DNA of 64,000 bases, from assembly GCA_963682085.1 (NCBI GenBank), contig OY821614.1, positions 496,001-560,000 on the forward strand. The letters are read 5' to 3'. The notes below the pieces were generated by a model that worked only from the letters and a program-made list of their open reading frames with translations, was not told the DNA's origin and did not search any database. Shown in pieces: positions 39,868 through 49,432 of the stretch (positions within the stretch are counted from its first letter, which is position 1; every line of letters starts with the position of its first letter). Source of the stretch: Thiodubiliella sp900128405. GTDB taxonomy: Bacteria; Pseudomonadota; Gammaproteobacteria; PS1; Pseudothioglobaceae. Both the position numbers and the translations under genes were made by a program.

Positions 39868-40206
39868 ATGCCACAAATAATTATATTACCACACGAAGAA
39901 CTTTGCCCAGAAGGTGCTGTTATTGAAGCTGAGAAGGGTGTTAGTATTTGTAAAGCAATGCTTGCCAACGATATTGACATTGAACACGCTTGTGAAATGT
40001 CCAATGCCTGCACCACCTGCCACATTTATGTGCGTGAAGGTTTTGATGACATTGAAGAATCTGATGAAACAGAAGATGATTTACTTGATAAAGCGTGGGG
40101 ATTAGACCCAGATTCTCGCCTATCCTGTCAAGCACTTGTTAACAATATTGATTTGGTAATTGAAATTCCAAAATACACCATTAACCAAGTGAGCGAAAAT
40201 CATTAA
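39868..40206 (+). CDS. fdx: [2Fe-2S] ferredoxin of the Isc system
   Basis: The 112-aa ferredoxin is of the ISC type with ligands Cys42, Cys48, Cys51 and Cys87 (CEMSNACTTCH and SRLSCQAL). The acidic helix EESDETEDDLLDKA is typical for docking to IscS. A GGAG site precedes the ATG. It ends the isc operon; no iscX follows within the next 300 bases. Confidence 0.96.
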   Translation: MPQIIILPHEELCPEGAVIEAEKGVSICKAMLANDIDIEHACEMSNACTTCHIYVREGFDDIEESDETEDDLLDKAWGLDPDSRLSCQALVNNIDLVIEIPKYTINQVSENH

Positions 40207-40514
40207 AAATTTGTCAACCTATTTAATATTTAGAGACAACCTCTTTTAAACTTTATTTCAGATAATAACTGAGACTCTAATGTGCTATCCTGAAATAGTG
40301 TAATTATATTATCTCAAAATCCCTAACAACTTTTTAAAATTTCCTATGGGCTAATTTTAAGTCTTTGCCTTATGATGGGTGGCACTGGGTTTGCAGTTAT
40401 CAAGGGATATTAGAAAGAACGATTTCTGCTTTTGGATTTAGAAAGATAATCAACTTAATTTTATAATTTTAGAGTAGAATTGAGCATAAATTTTATCTAA
40501 CTTCTGGAGGAGTA
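40207..40514. other. Intergenic stretch before the FG-GAP gene
   Basis: No gene is visible in these 308 bases. It includes the AT-rich end of isc transcription and, close to the following gene, the site GGAGGAG seven bases from the ATG. I see no clear terminator or repeat of the other families. Confidence 0.5.
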
Positions 40515-43500
40515 ATGAAAACCACATTCAAAAGAGAGGCAATAATTGGAAATCAAGGCTTTGTGATTAACGGTGGAAAGACTGGTGGTGGTAGTGGTTA
40601 TTCAGTCTCCTCAGCAGGCGATGTGAATGGCGATGGTTTGGATGATTTGATTATTGGTTCTTCTTTAAAATCTGTTAACTCAGGACATACAAGTAAATCT
40701 TTCGTGGTGTTTGGTAAGACGAATGGCGTTACTATTGATTTATCAAATATTGCACTTTCATCTAATAAAGGAGGTTTTGCCATTAGTGGCAATAAGGCTG
40801 GCGATTCCAGCAGTTATTCAGCCTCCTCAGCAGGCGATGTTAATGGTGATGGCTTAGATGATTTGATTGTTGGTGTTTTTAATGGAAGCCCTGCTGGAAA
40901 ACATGTTGCGGGCAAAACTTTTGTGGTGTTTGGTAAAGCAGATGGCGTTGCTGTTAATTTATCGAATATTGATTCAGTATCTGGTGTTGGCGTGGGTGGC
41001 TTTGTTATTAACGGTGCAAAAGCTGAAGACCTTAGCGGTCGGTCAGTCTCTTCAGCAGGCGATGTCAATGGCGATGGTTTGGATGATTTAATTATTGGTG
41101 CCATATGGGCTGGAAAGGAAAAAGCAGGTAAATCTTATGTGGTATTTGGCAAAAAAAGTGGTGCTGCCATTGATTTATCAGCCATTGATCTGGTATCTGG
41201 TGTTGGCGTGGGTGGCTTTGTTATAAACGGTGAAAATGCTAACGATTTTAGTGGTTGGTCAGTTTCTTCAGCAGGCGATGTTAATGGTGATGGTTTAGAT
41301 GATTTGATTGTTGGTAGTCAGTATGTGTCTGTTGCTGGAAAAATTAATGCTGGTAAATCTTATGTGGTGTTTGGTAAAGCAAATAGTGCTGTTATTAATT
41401 TATCAGACATTGCTTCTACATCTGGCATAGGTATAGGTGGCTTTGTTATTAACGGCGATAAACAGGGTGATTATAGTGGTTATTCAGTTTCCTCAGCAGG
41501 CGATGTTAATGGTGACGGCTTAGATGATTTGATTGTTGGTGCTCTTTATGCGGATTCTACTGGAGGATCTAATGCGGGAAAATCTTATGTAGTGTTTGGT
41601 AAAACGAATACCACAGCCATTAATTTATCAGATATTGGCTCAATATCCAACACGGGTGGCTTTGTCATCAATGGTTCGAAAGTTATGGATCTTAGTGGTC
41701 AGTCGGTCTCCTCAGCAGGCGATGTCAACGGTGACGGCTTAGATGATTTGATTATTGGTGCATATGGAGCAGATCCTTTTGCGAGAGCATGGGCAGGCAA
41801 ATCTTATGTAGTATTTGGCAAAAAAAGTAGCACTGCTATTAATTTATCAGATGTTGATTCGGTGTCTGGCGTGGGCAAGGGTGGCTTTGTTATTAACGGC
41901 GAGAAGTCTAGTGATTATAGTGGTTATTCAGTCTCTTCGGCAGGCGATGTCAACGGTGACGGCTTAGATGATGTGATTGTTGGTGCAAATAGAGCAGACC
42001 CTATCGGAAGGAAAGATGCGGGTAAATCTTATGTAGTATTTGGCAAAACCAATACAGTGGCCGTTAACTTGACGGATGTTAATAATAGCGTTGGTGGCAT
42101 TGCCCATGCAATTGATTTTAAGGGCGATGATAGCAATGAAACATTCACGGGTAGCACAAAGGATGAATTGTTTGTTGCGGGTAGAGGTAATGATATTCTA
42201 GTGGGCAATGGTGGTGCCGATGTCTTTAATGCAGGTGCAGGCGATGACATAATTATCATTAATGCTGATAACCTTGCTAAATTTAGTCGCAATACTCTTA
42301 GTAGTCATTTACTGGCTAGTGTTAATGGCGGTAGCGGGAGCGATACTTTAGTGTTGACTGGTAATAATCTAACTTTAGATCTCTCCACAATAGGCAATGG
42401 TCGTATTCAAGGTATTGAAACTATTGATTTGTCTGGGTTGAACAGATTAGATGCAGATAGTTTGTATAATATGCTATCGCTTGATTTGTATAGTTTTTTG
42501 AACCTCTCTAATGAAACTAATATTATTAAGGTTAAAGGGCAGAGTGATAGCATCGTTGGTGCTGTCGGGTTTCACGCTTTAAGTATAATAAAATCTGTTG
42601 ATAATGTCACATATAATGTTTATTCTCATAAGGATGCTCCAACAGCAAAATTATGGGTAGAACAAGGTTTGTCTTTTCTTACAACTTTAAACATGTCAGC
42701 CACTGTCTTCGTCAAGGATGGTAACACCATTATTCTTAAGATTACTTTTAGTGATAAGGTTCATGGCTTAACAACAGGTTTTGAGGATCGTCAAACTTTT
42801 AAAATAGATGGTATAGCAGTAAAAGCTGCTTGGTCAGGTACAGACGACACAAATATAAGAATGCTAAGTTATACAATGAAATCAGGTGAGGATGGAGAAT
42901 TTAGTATTGACAAGGTGGCTTTAAAAGATATATTAGCCATAAGAATTCACGAAAACGAATCAGAGTTCCTCCATACAGCTATTGCTGATATTACTATTCC
43001 TGTAGCAAAAGGTTTTGTTATTAACGGCGTAAAGGTTGATGATAAGAGTGGCATCTCAGTCTCCTCAGCAGGCGATGTGAATGGTGATGGCTTGGATGAT
43101 TTGATTATTGGTGCTCCTTCTGATATGTCCAAATCTTTAAAAGGCAAGTCTTATGTGGTGTTTGGTAGGACGAATGGCACTCCTATTGATTTATCAAATA
43201 TTGATACAGCATCTGGTCGGGGTAGGGGTGGTTTTGTAATCAATGGCGAAAATAAGGGCGATGGGAGCGGTCACTCAGTTTCCTCAGCAGGCGATGTGAA
43301 TGGTGACGGTTTGGATGATTTGATTATTGGCTCTTGGCTTGCAAAGTCTGCTAGAAAAGAATATTCAGGTAAATCTTATGTGGTGTTTGGAAAGGAAGAC
43401 AGTGCTGCTGTTAATTTATCAAATATTGCCTCATCATCTATTGGAGGTGGCTTTGTCATTAATGGCGAACATTCTAATGATTTCAGTGGGCATTCGGTTT

Positions 43501-45260
43501 CTTCAGCGGGTGATGTCAATGGCGACGGTTTTGCTGATTTGATTGTTAGTTCTCATGGGTCAACAATGGTTGCTGGTAAATCTTTCGTGGTATTTGGTAA
43601 AGAAACTATTGCCGCTGTTAATTTATCAACTATTAGCAACGAAACCAGTGCAGATGGTTTTGTCATTGGTGGCGGTAAAGATATCACTGGACGAATGCAC
43701 TTGAGTCAAACTATATTAGCCGCCTCTTCAGCAGGTGATGTTAATTGGCGTGGTGGTAACCTACCTAGTAACTTGACTATATTAGCCGTCTCTTCAGCAG
43801 GTGATGTTAATGGCGATGGATTGAGTGATTTGATTGTTGGTGCGCCTACTGCAGACACCATTAAAGGAAAACATGTGGGAAAATCTTATGTGGTGTTTGG
43901 CAAAACGAGCAATACTGCTGTTAATTTATTAGATATTGCCTTAACATCGAATAATGGTGGTTTTGTTATTAATGGTGAGGCGAGTAATGATTTTAGTGGT
44001 AGTTCGGTATCTTCGGCAGGCGATGTCAATGGCGATGGCTTAGATGATTTGATTATTGGTGCTCCCAATGTGGAGCGCAATGGTGCGGCAGGTAGGGCTT
44101 ATGTGGTATTTGGTAAAAAAAGTGGTGCCGTTATCAATTTATCAGATATCAGTGCAGCATCTAACACGAGTGTGGCAGCTGGTTTTGTCATTAACGGCAT
44201 AAATCACAATGATCAGAGTGGTATTTCAGTCTCCTCAGCAGGTGATGTTAATGGCGATGGCTTGGATGATTTAATTATTGGTGCTAATAAGGCAGATCCT
44301 GACGGAAAAGTTAATGCAGGTAAATCTTTCGTAGTGTTTGGCAAAACGAGCGGTGTTGCTGTTAATTTATCAGATATTTCCTCAGTATCTGGCATTGGCA
44401 CAGGTGGTTTTGTTATTAACGGTGAGAATGCTGGTGATAACAGCGGTCTTTCAGTTTCCTCAGCAGGTGATGTCAACGGTGATGGTTTAGACGACTTGAT
44501 TGTTGGTGCTAATAAGGCAGATACAACCGTGGGAAAAGATGTAGGAAAATCCTATGTAATATTTGGTAAAAAAGATACCACAGCTGTTGATTTGACGGAT
44601 GTTGCTCAATATGGAATCAGTGCCCATGTAATTGATTTTCAAGATAATGGAACTGGCAATACATTTAGAGGTAGTGCAAATGATGAATTATTTGTTACTG
44701 GCGTGAATGATAATACCTTAATAGGCAATGGTGGAACTGATGTTTTTTACGCAGGTAAAGGCGATGATAAGATTATCATTAATGCAGATAATCTTAACAA
44801 ACTTGGTAGTAATGCTCTTAGTAGCCATTTACTCGCCAGAATCGATGGCGGTGGCGGTTTTGATACTTTGTGTTTGACTGGCAAAGGTTTGAGTTTAGAT
44901 TTGACGGCAATAAACAATAGTCGTATCCAAGGCATTGAGGTTATTAATCTTACAGATTCAGCAGATAATGATTTAAAAAGTAATCAATATCATTCTTTTT
45001 CTGATGCCCCCTCCTCTTTGGGCAACAGATTAACACTCGATCTGTATGATTTGTTAAGCATTTCCAGTGAAACTAATATCCTTATGGTTCAAGGTGGTCA
45101 AACGAATAGTATTCATGCCATTGGATTTAATAATTCAGGTAAAGCCTCAACCATCATGAATGATTTAACTTATAGTATTTATCATCATAGCGATACTGCG
45201 GGAATGTCAACTTCATCTAATGTTGAGCTTTGGATTCAAGAAGGCGTTCAAATACTTTAG
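40515..45260 (+). CDS. Giant FG-GAP/RTX protein with two seven-bladed propeller modules
   Basis: The 1581-aa protein is built of FG-GAP repeats, each with the Ca2+-binding core SSAGDVNGDGLDDLI and ending AGKSYVVFGK. Seven units lie in residues about 10-520 and seven more in about 830-1370, so two seven-bladed propellers. Each module is followed by a short RTX-like stretch (RGNDILVGNGGADVFNAGAG near 560; NDNTLIGNGGTDVFYAGKGD near 1400) and a similar C-terminal part (LTLDLYDLLSISSETNI). An Ig-like link lies between. There is no N-terminal signal, so export by a type I system is likely. Role in binding is inference. A 66-base in-frame duplication lies at 43710-43841 in the fourth unit of the second propeller. 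Confidence 0.8.
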   Translation: MKTTFKREAIIGNQGFVINGGKTGGGSGYSVSSAGDVNGDGLDDLIIGSSLKSVNSGHTSKSFVVFGKTNGVTIDLSNIALSSNKGGFAISGNKAGDSSSYSASSAGDVNGDGLDDLIVGVFNGSPAGKHVAGKTFVVFGKADGVAVNLSNIDSVSGVGVGGFVINGAKAEDLSGRSVSSAGDVNGDGLDDLIIGAIWAGKEKAGKSYVVFGKKSGAAIDLSAIDLVSGVGVGGFVINGENANDFSGWSVSSAGDVNGDGLDDLIVGSQYVSVAGKINAGKSYVVFGKANSAVINLSDIASTSGIGIGGFVINGDKQGDYSGYSVSSAGDVNGDGLDDLIVGALYADSTGGSNAGKSYVVFGKTNTTAINLSDIGSISNTGGFVINGSKVMDLSGQSVSSAGDVNGDGLDDLIIGAYGADPFARAWAGKSYVVFGKKSSTAINLSDVDSVSGVGKGGFVINGEKSSDYSGYSVSSAGDVNGDGLDDVIVGANRADPIGRKDAGKSYVVFGKTNTVAVNLTDVNNSVGGIAHAIDFKGDDSNETFTGSTKDELFVAGRGNDILVGNGGADVFNAGAGDDIIIINADNLAKFSRNTLSSHLLASVNGGSGSDTLVLTGNNLTLDLSTIGNGRIQGIETIDLSGLNRLDADSLYNMLSLDLYSFLNLSNETNIIKVKGQSDSIVGAVGFHALSIIKSVDNVTYNVYSHKDAPTAKLWVEQGLSFLTTLNMSATVFVKDGNTIILKITFSDKVHGLTTGFEDRQTFKIDGIAVKAAWSGTDDTNIRMLSYTMKSGEDGEFSIDKVALKDILAIRIHENESEFLHTAIADITIPVAKGFVINGVKVDDKSGISVSSAGDVNGDGLDDLIIGAPSDMSKSLKGKSYVVFGRTNGTPIDLSNIDTASGRGRGGFVINGENKGDGSGHSVSSAGDVNGDGLDDLIIGSWLAKSARKEYSGKSYVVFGKEDSAAVNLSNIASSSIGGGFVINGEHSNDFSGHSVSSAGDVNGDGFADLIVSSHGSTMVAGKSFVVFGKETIAAVNLSTISNETSADGFVIGGGKDITGRMHLSQTILAASSAGDVNWRGGNLPSNLTILAVSSAGDVNGDGLSDLIVGAPTADTIKGKHVGKSYVVFGKTSNTAVNLLDIALTSNNGGFVINGEASNDFSGSSVSSAGDVNGDGLDDLIIGAPNVERNGAAGRAYVVFGKKSGAVINLSDISAASNTSVAAGFVINGINHNDQSGISVSSAGDVNGDGLDDLIIGANKADPDGKVNAGKSFVVFGKTSGVAVNLSDISSVSGIGTGGFVINGENAGDNSGLSVSSAGDVNGDGLDDLIVGANKADTTVGKDVGKSYVIFGKKDTTAVDLTDVAQYGISAHVIDFQDNGTGNTFRGSANDELFVTGVNDNTLIGNGGTDVFYAGKGDDKIIINADNLNKLGSNALSSHLLARIDGGGGFDTLCLTGKGLSLDLTAINNSRIQGIEVINLTDSADNDLKSNQYHSFSDAPSSLGNRLTLDLYDLLSISSETNILMVQGGQTNSIHAIGFNNSGKASTIMNDLTYSIYHHSDTAGMSTSSNVELWIQEGVQIL

Positions 45261-45579
45261 TTTTTTAGAGGCTTTTAAAAATCATTCTATCTGATTGCTT
45301 AGCATGCCCTTTAAGCGAGTGCTAGACATGAGAAGTGGGCGAGGTTTGCTTAAAATATGTCCAAGTAAATTAGACTACTACATGTCAACATAAATGCCTT
45401 TACAATTCCAGTGTACCCATAAATTTTGATTTCCCATAATTTTAATGTCCTAATATTTTCTTGAACTTTATTTTTTGCAGTTAATTTCCAAATGATTTTA
45501 AAAGGTTTATCTAAGGGTGTAAAACCACCAAAATGCTAATTTTTTACAATGAAAACACTCATTGAATACTTCAAGTTTT
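45261..45579 (-). other. Gene-free stretch, probable coding relic
   Basis: Between the FG-GAP gene and the 45580 gene the minus strand reads FGGFTPLDKPFKIIWKLTAK then NKVQENIRTLKLWEIKIYGY in one frame, ended by stops, which looks like decayed coding DNA of unknown origin. At 45345-45372 the string TATGTCCAAGTAAATTAG resembles 27484-27505. No terminator is evident for the FG-GAP gene. Confidence 0.4.
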
Positions 45580-46002
45580 TCACAGTTTAAAATATTTAGA
45601 AATAAACCCTTTCTTTTCAGATGGAAGATCAAATCTTTTTATTATATCAATTGGTTTTATTTTAGATAATAACCATTGTGGTATTGGTGGATTTTCACTG
45701 CTGCCACAAGATTTTCCTAGATTGTTTGGGTGAAATATTTTCACAAAATCAGGGTTGTTTAAGTCGTTAGTATAAACAATACCACAATACCTTTCTTGGT
45801 GCTCACTTTTAATAACCTTTTTAATATTATTGATGGCATTAAGAAAATCGTTAGCATTAACCACTGTTTTTGGCACAACTTTTGAGGTATTGTATAGATA
45901 CCAATCGTTTGGATTGTTGCTAAGTTTTTCAAACAATGCGTGGCAATCCTCCCATTGCATGATACCAATAAAGCGATCTTGAAACTGTGCTAAATAGTCC
46001 AT
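45580..46002 (-). CDS. Uncharacterised protein downstream of mrp
   Basis: A 140-aa soluble protein, MDYLAQFQDRFIGIMQWEDC with NNPNDWYLYNTSKVVPKTVV near 30 and a C-terminal PQWLLSKIKPIDIIKRF. The gene starts 11 bases after the mrp stop on the same strand and may share its transcript. I do not recognise a family. Cys residues (20, 73 and 99) are few and do not form a motif. Confidence 0.6.
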   Translation of the reverse strand: MDYLAQFQDRFIGIMQWEDCHALFEKLSNNPNDWYLYNTSKVVPKTVVNANDFLNAINNIKKVIKSEHQERYCGIVYTNDLNNPDFVKIFHPNNLGKSCGSSENPPIPQWLLSKIKPIDIIKRFDLPSEKKGFISKYFKL

Positions 46003-46013
46003 GCTAAACGAAT

Positions 46014-47096
46014 TTACTCAATAGTAATACTTGGAAATGCACTCAGTGCTTTGTCTTGTTGAGTGAGTTTGGCGGATACTTTTTTGGCAATTTCTTTATA
46101 GATTTGTGCCACTTTTCCATCTGGTTTTTTGACAACTGTTGGCGTGCCTTCATCAACATCTGTTCTAATGTCTATTTCTAATGGCAAAGCACCTAAGAAA
46201 TTCACATCAGCATCTTTTGCCATTGACTCACCACCACCAACGCCGAAGATTGCCTCTTCGTGACCACATTTAGAGCAAATATGTAATGACATATTTTCAA
46301 CAATACCTAGAATTGGAATATTGACTTTTTCAAACATTTTTAAACCCTTTTTAGCGTCTAGTAAGGCAATATCTTGTGGTGTGGTTACAATTACCGAGCC
46401 ACTGACTGGGATTTTTTGTGACAAGGTTAGTTGTGTATCACCTGTGCCGGGTGGCAAGTCAATAATCATATAGTCTATGCCACGCCATAAAGTATCGCGT
46501 AGCATTTGTTCTAAAGCTTGTGTTACCATAGGGCCACGCCAAATCATTGGATTTTCTTCGTCAACCAAATAGCCGATTGACATAGATTGCATGCCATGAC
46601 CTAAAATAGGAAGTAATTTTCCTTCACCAGTGGTTTCAGGTTTGAGCTTGGAAACGCCTAACATTCTTGGCTGAGAAGGGCCGTAAATATCAGCATCTAA
46701 AATAGCCACTTTAGCGCCCTCTGCTTGTAGTGCAAGTGCTAGATTAACGGCTGTTGTTGATTTTCCAACCCCACCTTTGCCTGAGGCAATGGCAATAATA
46801 TTTTTAACTTCTGGTAACACATCTACACCTTTTTGCGTGGCATATTTGGCAATTTTTGTCTCAATGTTGACTGTTACTTCTTTGGCACCAGCGTTTGACA
46901 ATGTATTTACAATTGCTTCTGTTAATGTTTGGTGGTAACTTTGTGCTGGGTAGTTGAGGACAATATTAATAATGATTTTATCGCCGTTGATTTCAGTGCT
47001 ATCTAGTGCGTTTGAAGAAACAATATCTTGCTCGGTGTAAATATCCACAACAGTGCTAAGAATTTTTTCAATCTGGTCTTGAGTTAAATCTGCCAT
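46014..47096 (-). CDS. mrp: Iron-sulfur cluster carrier Mrp/ApbC
   Basis: Start set at ATG 47096 (MADLTQDQ); an upstream TTG reading adds four residues. The 360-aa protein has an N-terminal DUF59 domain (1-90) and a ParA-type ATPase: deviant Walker A IASGKGGVGKSTTAVNLALA near 103, DADIYGPSQPRML near 136, and CSKCGHEEAIFG near 275, whose CxxC binds the bridging cluster. It transfers 4Fe-4S clusters. Divergent from metG across 69 bases, which hold both promoters. Confidence 0.94.
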   Translation of the reverse strand: MADLTQDQIEKILSTVVDIYTEQDIVSSNALDSTEINGDKIIINIVLNYPAQSYHQTLTEAIVNTLSNAGAKEVTVNIETKIAKYATQKGVDVLPEVKNIIAIASGKGGVGKSTTAVNLALALQAEGAKVAILDADIYGPSQPRMLGVSKLKPETTGEGKLLPILGHGMQSMSIGYLVDEENPMIWRGPMVTQALEQMLRDTLWRGIDYMIIDLPPGTGDTQLTLSQKIPVSGSVIVTTPQDIALLDAKKGLKMFEKVNIPILGIVENMSLHICSKCGHEEAIFGVGGGESMAKDADVNFLGALPLEIDIRTDVDEGTPTVVKKPDGKVAQIYKEIAKKVSAKLTQQDKALSAFPSITIE

Positions 47097-47165
47097 TAGT
47101 GTGTCCAATTAAGTAAAATGAATTATTTTATCGTATAACTGCATCGGTTAACCCTAATATTAATA

Positions 47166-49172
47166 ATGACACCAAGAAAAATCCTTGTTACCTCGGCACT
47201 GCCCTATGCTAATGGTGAAATCCATTTAGGGCATTTATTAGAATACATTCAAACTGATATTTGGGTGCGTTTTCAAAAGATGATGGGCAATGAATGCCAT
47301 TTTGTTTGTGCGGACGACGCACACGGCACGCCAATTATGCTGAAAGCCAACGAACTTGGCATTACTCCAGAAGAATTAATTAAGGGTGTGAGCGAACGCC
47401 ATCAAGCAGATTTTAAAGCATTTTTGATTGGGTTTAGTCAATATCATTCAACGCATTCAGATGAGAATAAGGCAATATCAGCAGATATTTATAACAAACT
47501 AAATAAGAGTGGCTTTATCAAAACTCGCACCATCTCTCAAGCATTTGACCCTGAAAAGAAAATGTTTTTACCTGACCGCTTTATCAAAGGTGATTGCCCT
47601 AAATGTGGTGCCAGCGATCAATATGGTGATAATTGTGAAGCTTGTGGTGCGACTTATTTACCAACAGAATTAAAAAATGCAAAGTCGGCTGTATCAGGTG
47701 CAACACCAATTACCAAAGATTCTGAGCATTATTTCTTTGATTTACCACAATTCGAAATACAACTAAAGGCGTGGACTAAAGCAGGGCATTTACAAGGCGA
47801 GATTAGTAACAAATTGGCAGAATGGTTTGAGCAAGGTTTACAGCAATGGGATATTTCTCGTGATGCACCGTATTTTGGTTTTCAAATCCCTGGGGTGGAA
47901 GGCAAATATTTTTATGTTTGGCTAGATGCACCGATTGGTTATATGGCGAGTTTTAAGAAGTTGTGTAATGAGCAAAATATTGATTTTGACGAATATTTTA
48001 ATCAGGATTCTGAAACTGAATTGTATCATTTTATCGGCAAGGACATTGTTTATTTTCATGCGCTATTTTGGCCAGCCATGTTGATGGGGGCGAATTACCG
48101 CACACCAAGTGCGATTTTTGCACATGGGTTTTTAACCGTCAATGGGCAAAAAATGAGTAAGTCTCGTGGCACCTTTATTCAAGCAAAAACCTACTTAGAG
48201 AGTTTAAATCCTGAATATTTACGTTATTATTATGCGTATAAACTTTCTGCTAAGATTGACGATATTGATCTTAATTTGGAAGATTTTAAACAGAGAGTTA
48301 ATTCAGATTTGGTTGGCAAGGTGGTTAATATTGCCTCACGAAGTGCGGGTTTTATCGTGAAAAAATTTGATAAAACTTTGTCGGCGTATGCAGTTGAATC
48401 GCAGTTGTATCAAGAATTTGTTGATCAAGGTGAGCAGATTGCTAAATTGTATGAAGCACGCAATTACAGTCAAGCCATGCGTGAGATTATGAAACTTGCT
48501 GACAAAGCCAATCAATATATTGATGAACACAAGCCTTGGCAACTCGTTAAAGAAGAAGGTAAGGAAGCACAAGTGCATGATGTTGCCTCTTTAGCAATTA
48601 ATTTATTTAGAGTATTAATGACTTATTTAAAGCCAGTGTTGCCCGTGATGGCAGAACAAGTTGAAGTTTTTTTAAACATTGATTCATTAAATTGGCAAGA
48701 CATTAAGCACCCACTCACCAAGCATAAAATTAATAAATTTAAGCCACTAATGTCGCGCATTGAAGACGAGCAAATCAATCAAGTGATTGAAAAATCCAAG
48801 CAAAGCACGCAAATTACCAAGAAAAAAACACAAGAAGAGGGCGGTAATATGATTCAAATTGATGATTTCGCTAAAATTGACTTACGCATTGCTAAAATTG
48901 TCAAAGCACAAGCAGTTAAAGGTGCAGATAAATTATTGCAACTCACATTAGACATTGGCGAAGACAATACCCGTAATGTCTTTGCTGGCATCAAAGCACA
49001 CTACAAACCAGAAGAACTAGAAGGAAAACTCACTGTTATGGTCGCCAATCTAGCACCCAGAAAAATGAAATTTGGCATCTCAGAAGGCATGGTATTAGCC
49101 GCCAGTGATGGAAAATCTTTACATATTTTATTACCCGATTCTGGCGCACAAATAGGGATGAAAATCAGTTAA
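47166..49172 (+). CDS. metG: Methionyl-tRNA synthetase
   Basis: The 668-aa enzyme has PYANGEIHLGHLLEY with the HIGH-type HLGH near residue 20, a four-Cys zinc knuckle (CPKCGASDQYGDNCEACG near 145), KMSKSRGTFI near 330 and a C-terminal Trbp111-like tRNA-binding domain (about 560-668, MIQIDDFAKIDLRI). This is the E. coli-type dimer. It charges initiator and elongator tRNA-Met. A tRNA-Ser follows 16 bases after the stop. Confidence 0.97.
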   Translation: MTPRKILVTSALPYANGEIHLGHLLEYIQTDIWVRFQKMMGNECHFVCADDAHGTPIMLKANELGITPEELIKGVSERHQADFKAFLIGFSQYHSTHSDENKAISADIYNKLNKSGFIKTRTISQAFDPEKKMFLPDRFIKGDCPKCGASDQYGDNCEACGATYLPTELKNAKSAVSGATPITKDSEHYFFDLPQFEIQLKAWTKAGHLQGEISNKLAEWFEQGLQQWDISRDAPYFGFQIPGVEGKYFYVWLDAPIGYMASFKKLCNEQNIDFDEYFNQDSETELYHFIGKDIVYFHALFWPAMLMGANYRTPSAIFAHGFLTVNGQKMSKSRGTFIQAKTYLESLNPEYLRYYYAYKLSAKIDDIDLNLEDFKQRVNSDLVGKVVNIASRSAGFIVKKFDKTLSAYAVESQLYQEFVDQGEQIAKLYEARNYSQAMREIMKLADKANQYIDEHKPWQLVKEEGKEAQVHDVASLAINLFRVLMTYLKPVLPVMAEQVEVFLNIDSLNWQDIKHPLTKHKINKFKPLMSRIEDEQINQVIEKSKQSTQITKKKTQEEGGNMIQIDDFAKIDLRIAKIVKAQAVKGADKLLQLTLDIGEDNTRNVFAGIKAHYKPEELEGKLTVMVANLAPRKMKFGISEGMVLAASDGKSLHILLPDSGAQIGMKIS

Positions 49173-49188
49173 AATACCCCCTTTATAC

Positions 49189-49276
49189 GGAGAGATGTCA
49201 GAGCGGTTTAATTTGCTCGCTTGGAAAGCGGGTGTACCTCACGGTACCGAGGGTTCGAATCCCTCTCTCTCCACCA
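49189..49276 (+). tRNA. tRNA-Ser (anticodon GGA)
   Basis: The 88-base sequence folds as a class II tRNA. Acceptor GGAGAGA pairs with TCTCTCC at 49266-49272. The anticodon loop is TTGGAAA with a CTCGC/GCGGG stem, giving anticodon GGA for UCC/UCU. The long variable arm GTACC-TCAC-GGTAC is the serine identity element. The T arm is GAGGGTTCGAATCCCTC. CCA is encoded at the end. Confidence 0.95.
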
Positions 49277-49432
49277 AATTATTGCATACAAAAACCCTAT
49301 AAAGTTTTTATAAAGCTTAGTGCTAGTTATGGGGTTCAGGCTATTGACTCAAACTTGATATTTTCCATTAATAAAGGGCAAGTATCTTTATCGCTTAATT
49401 TTTTTAAATTATCGTGAAATCTTTACATAAAT

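Noticed and set aside
40207..40514. iscX at the end of the isc operon
   Set aside because: No open frame of the expected size follows fdx.
42150..42255. CRISPR-like repeats in the FG-GAP gene
   Set aside because: Repeats are long, protein-coding and in frame, with no spacer structure.
49232..49417. Open frame of 61 codons over the tRNA-Ser 3' half
   Set aside because: It covers the tRNA and its flank, has no ribosome site and no family features.
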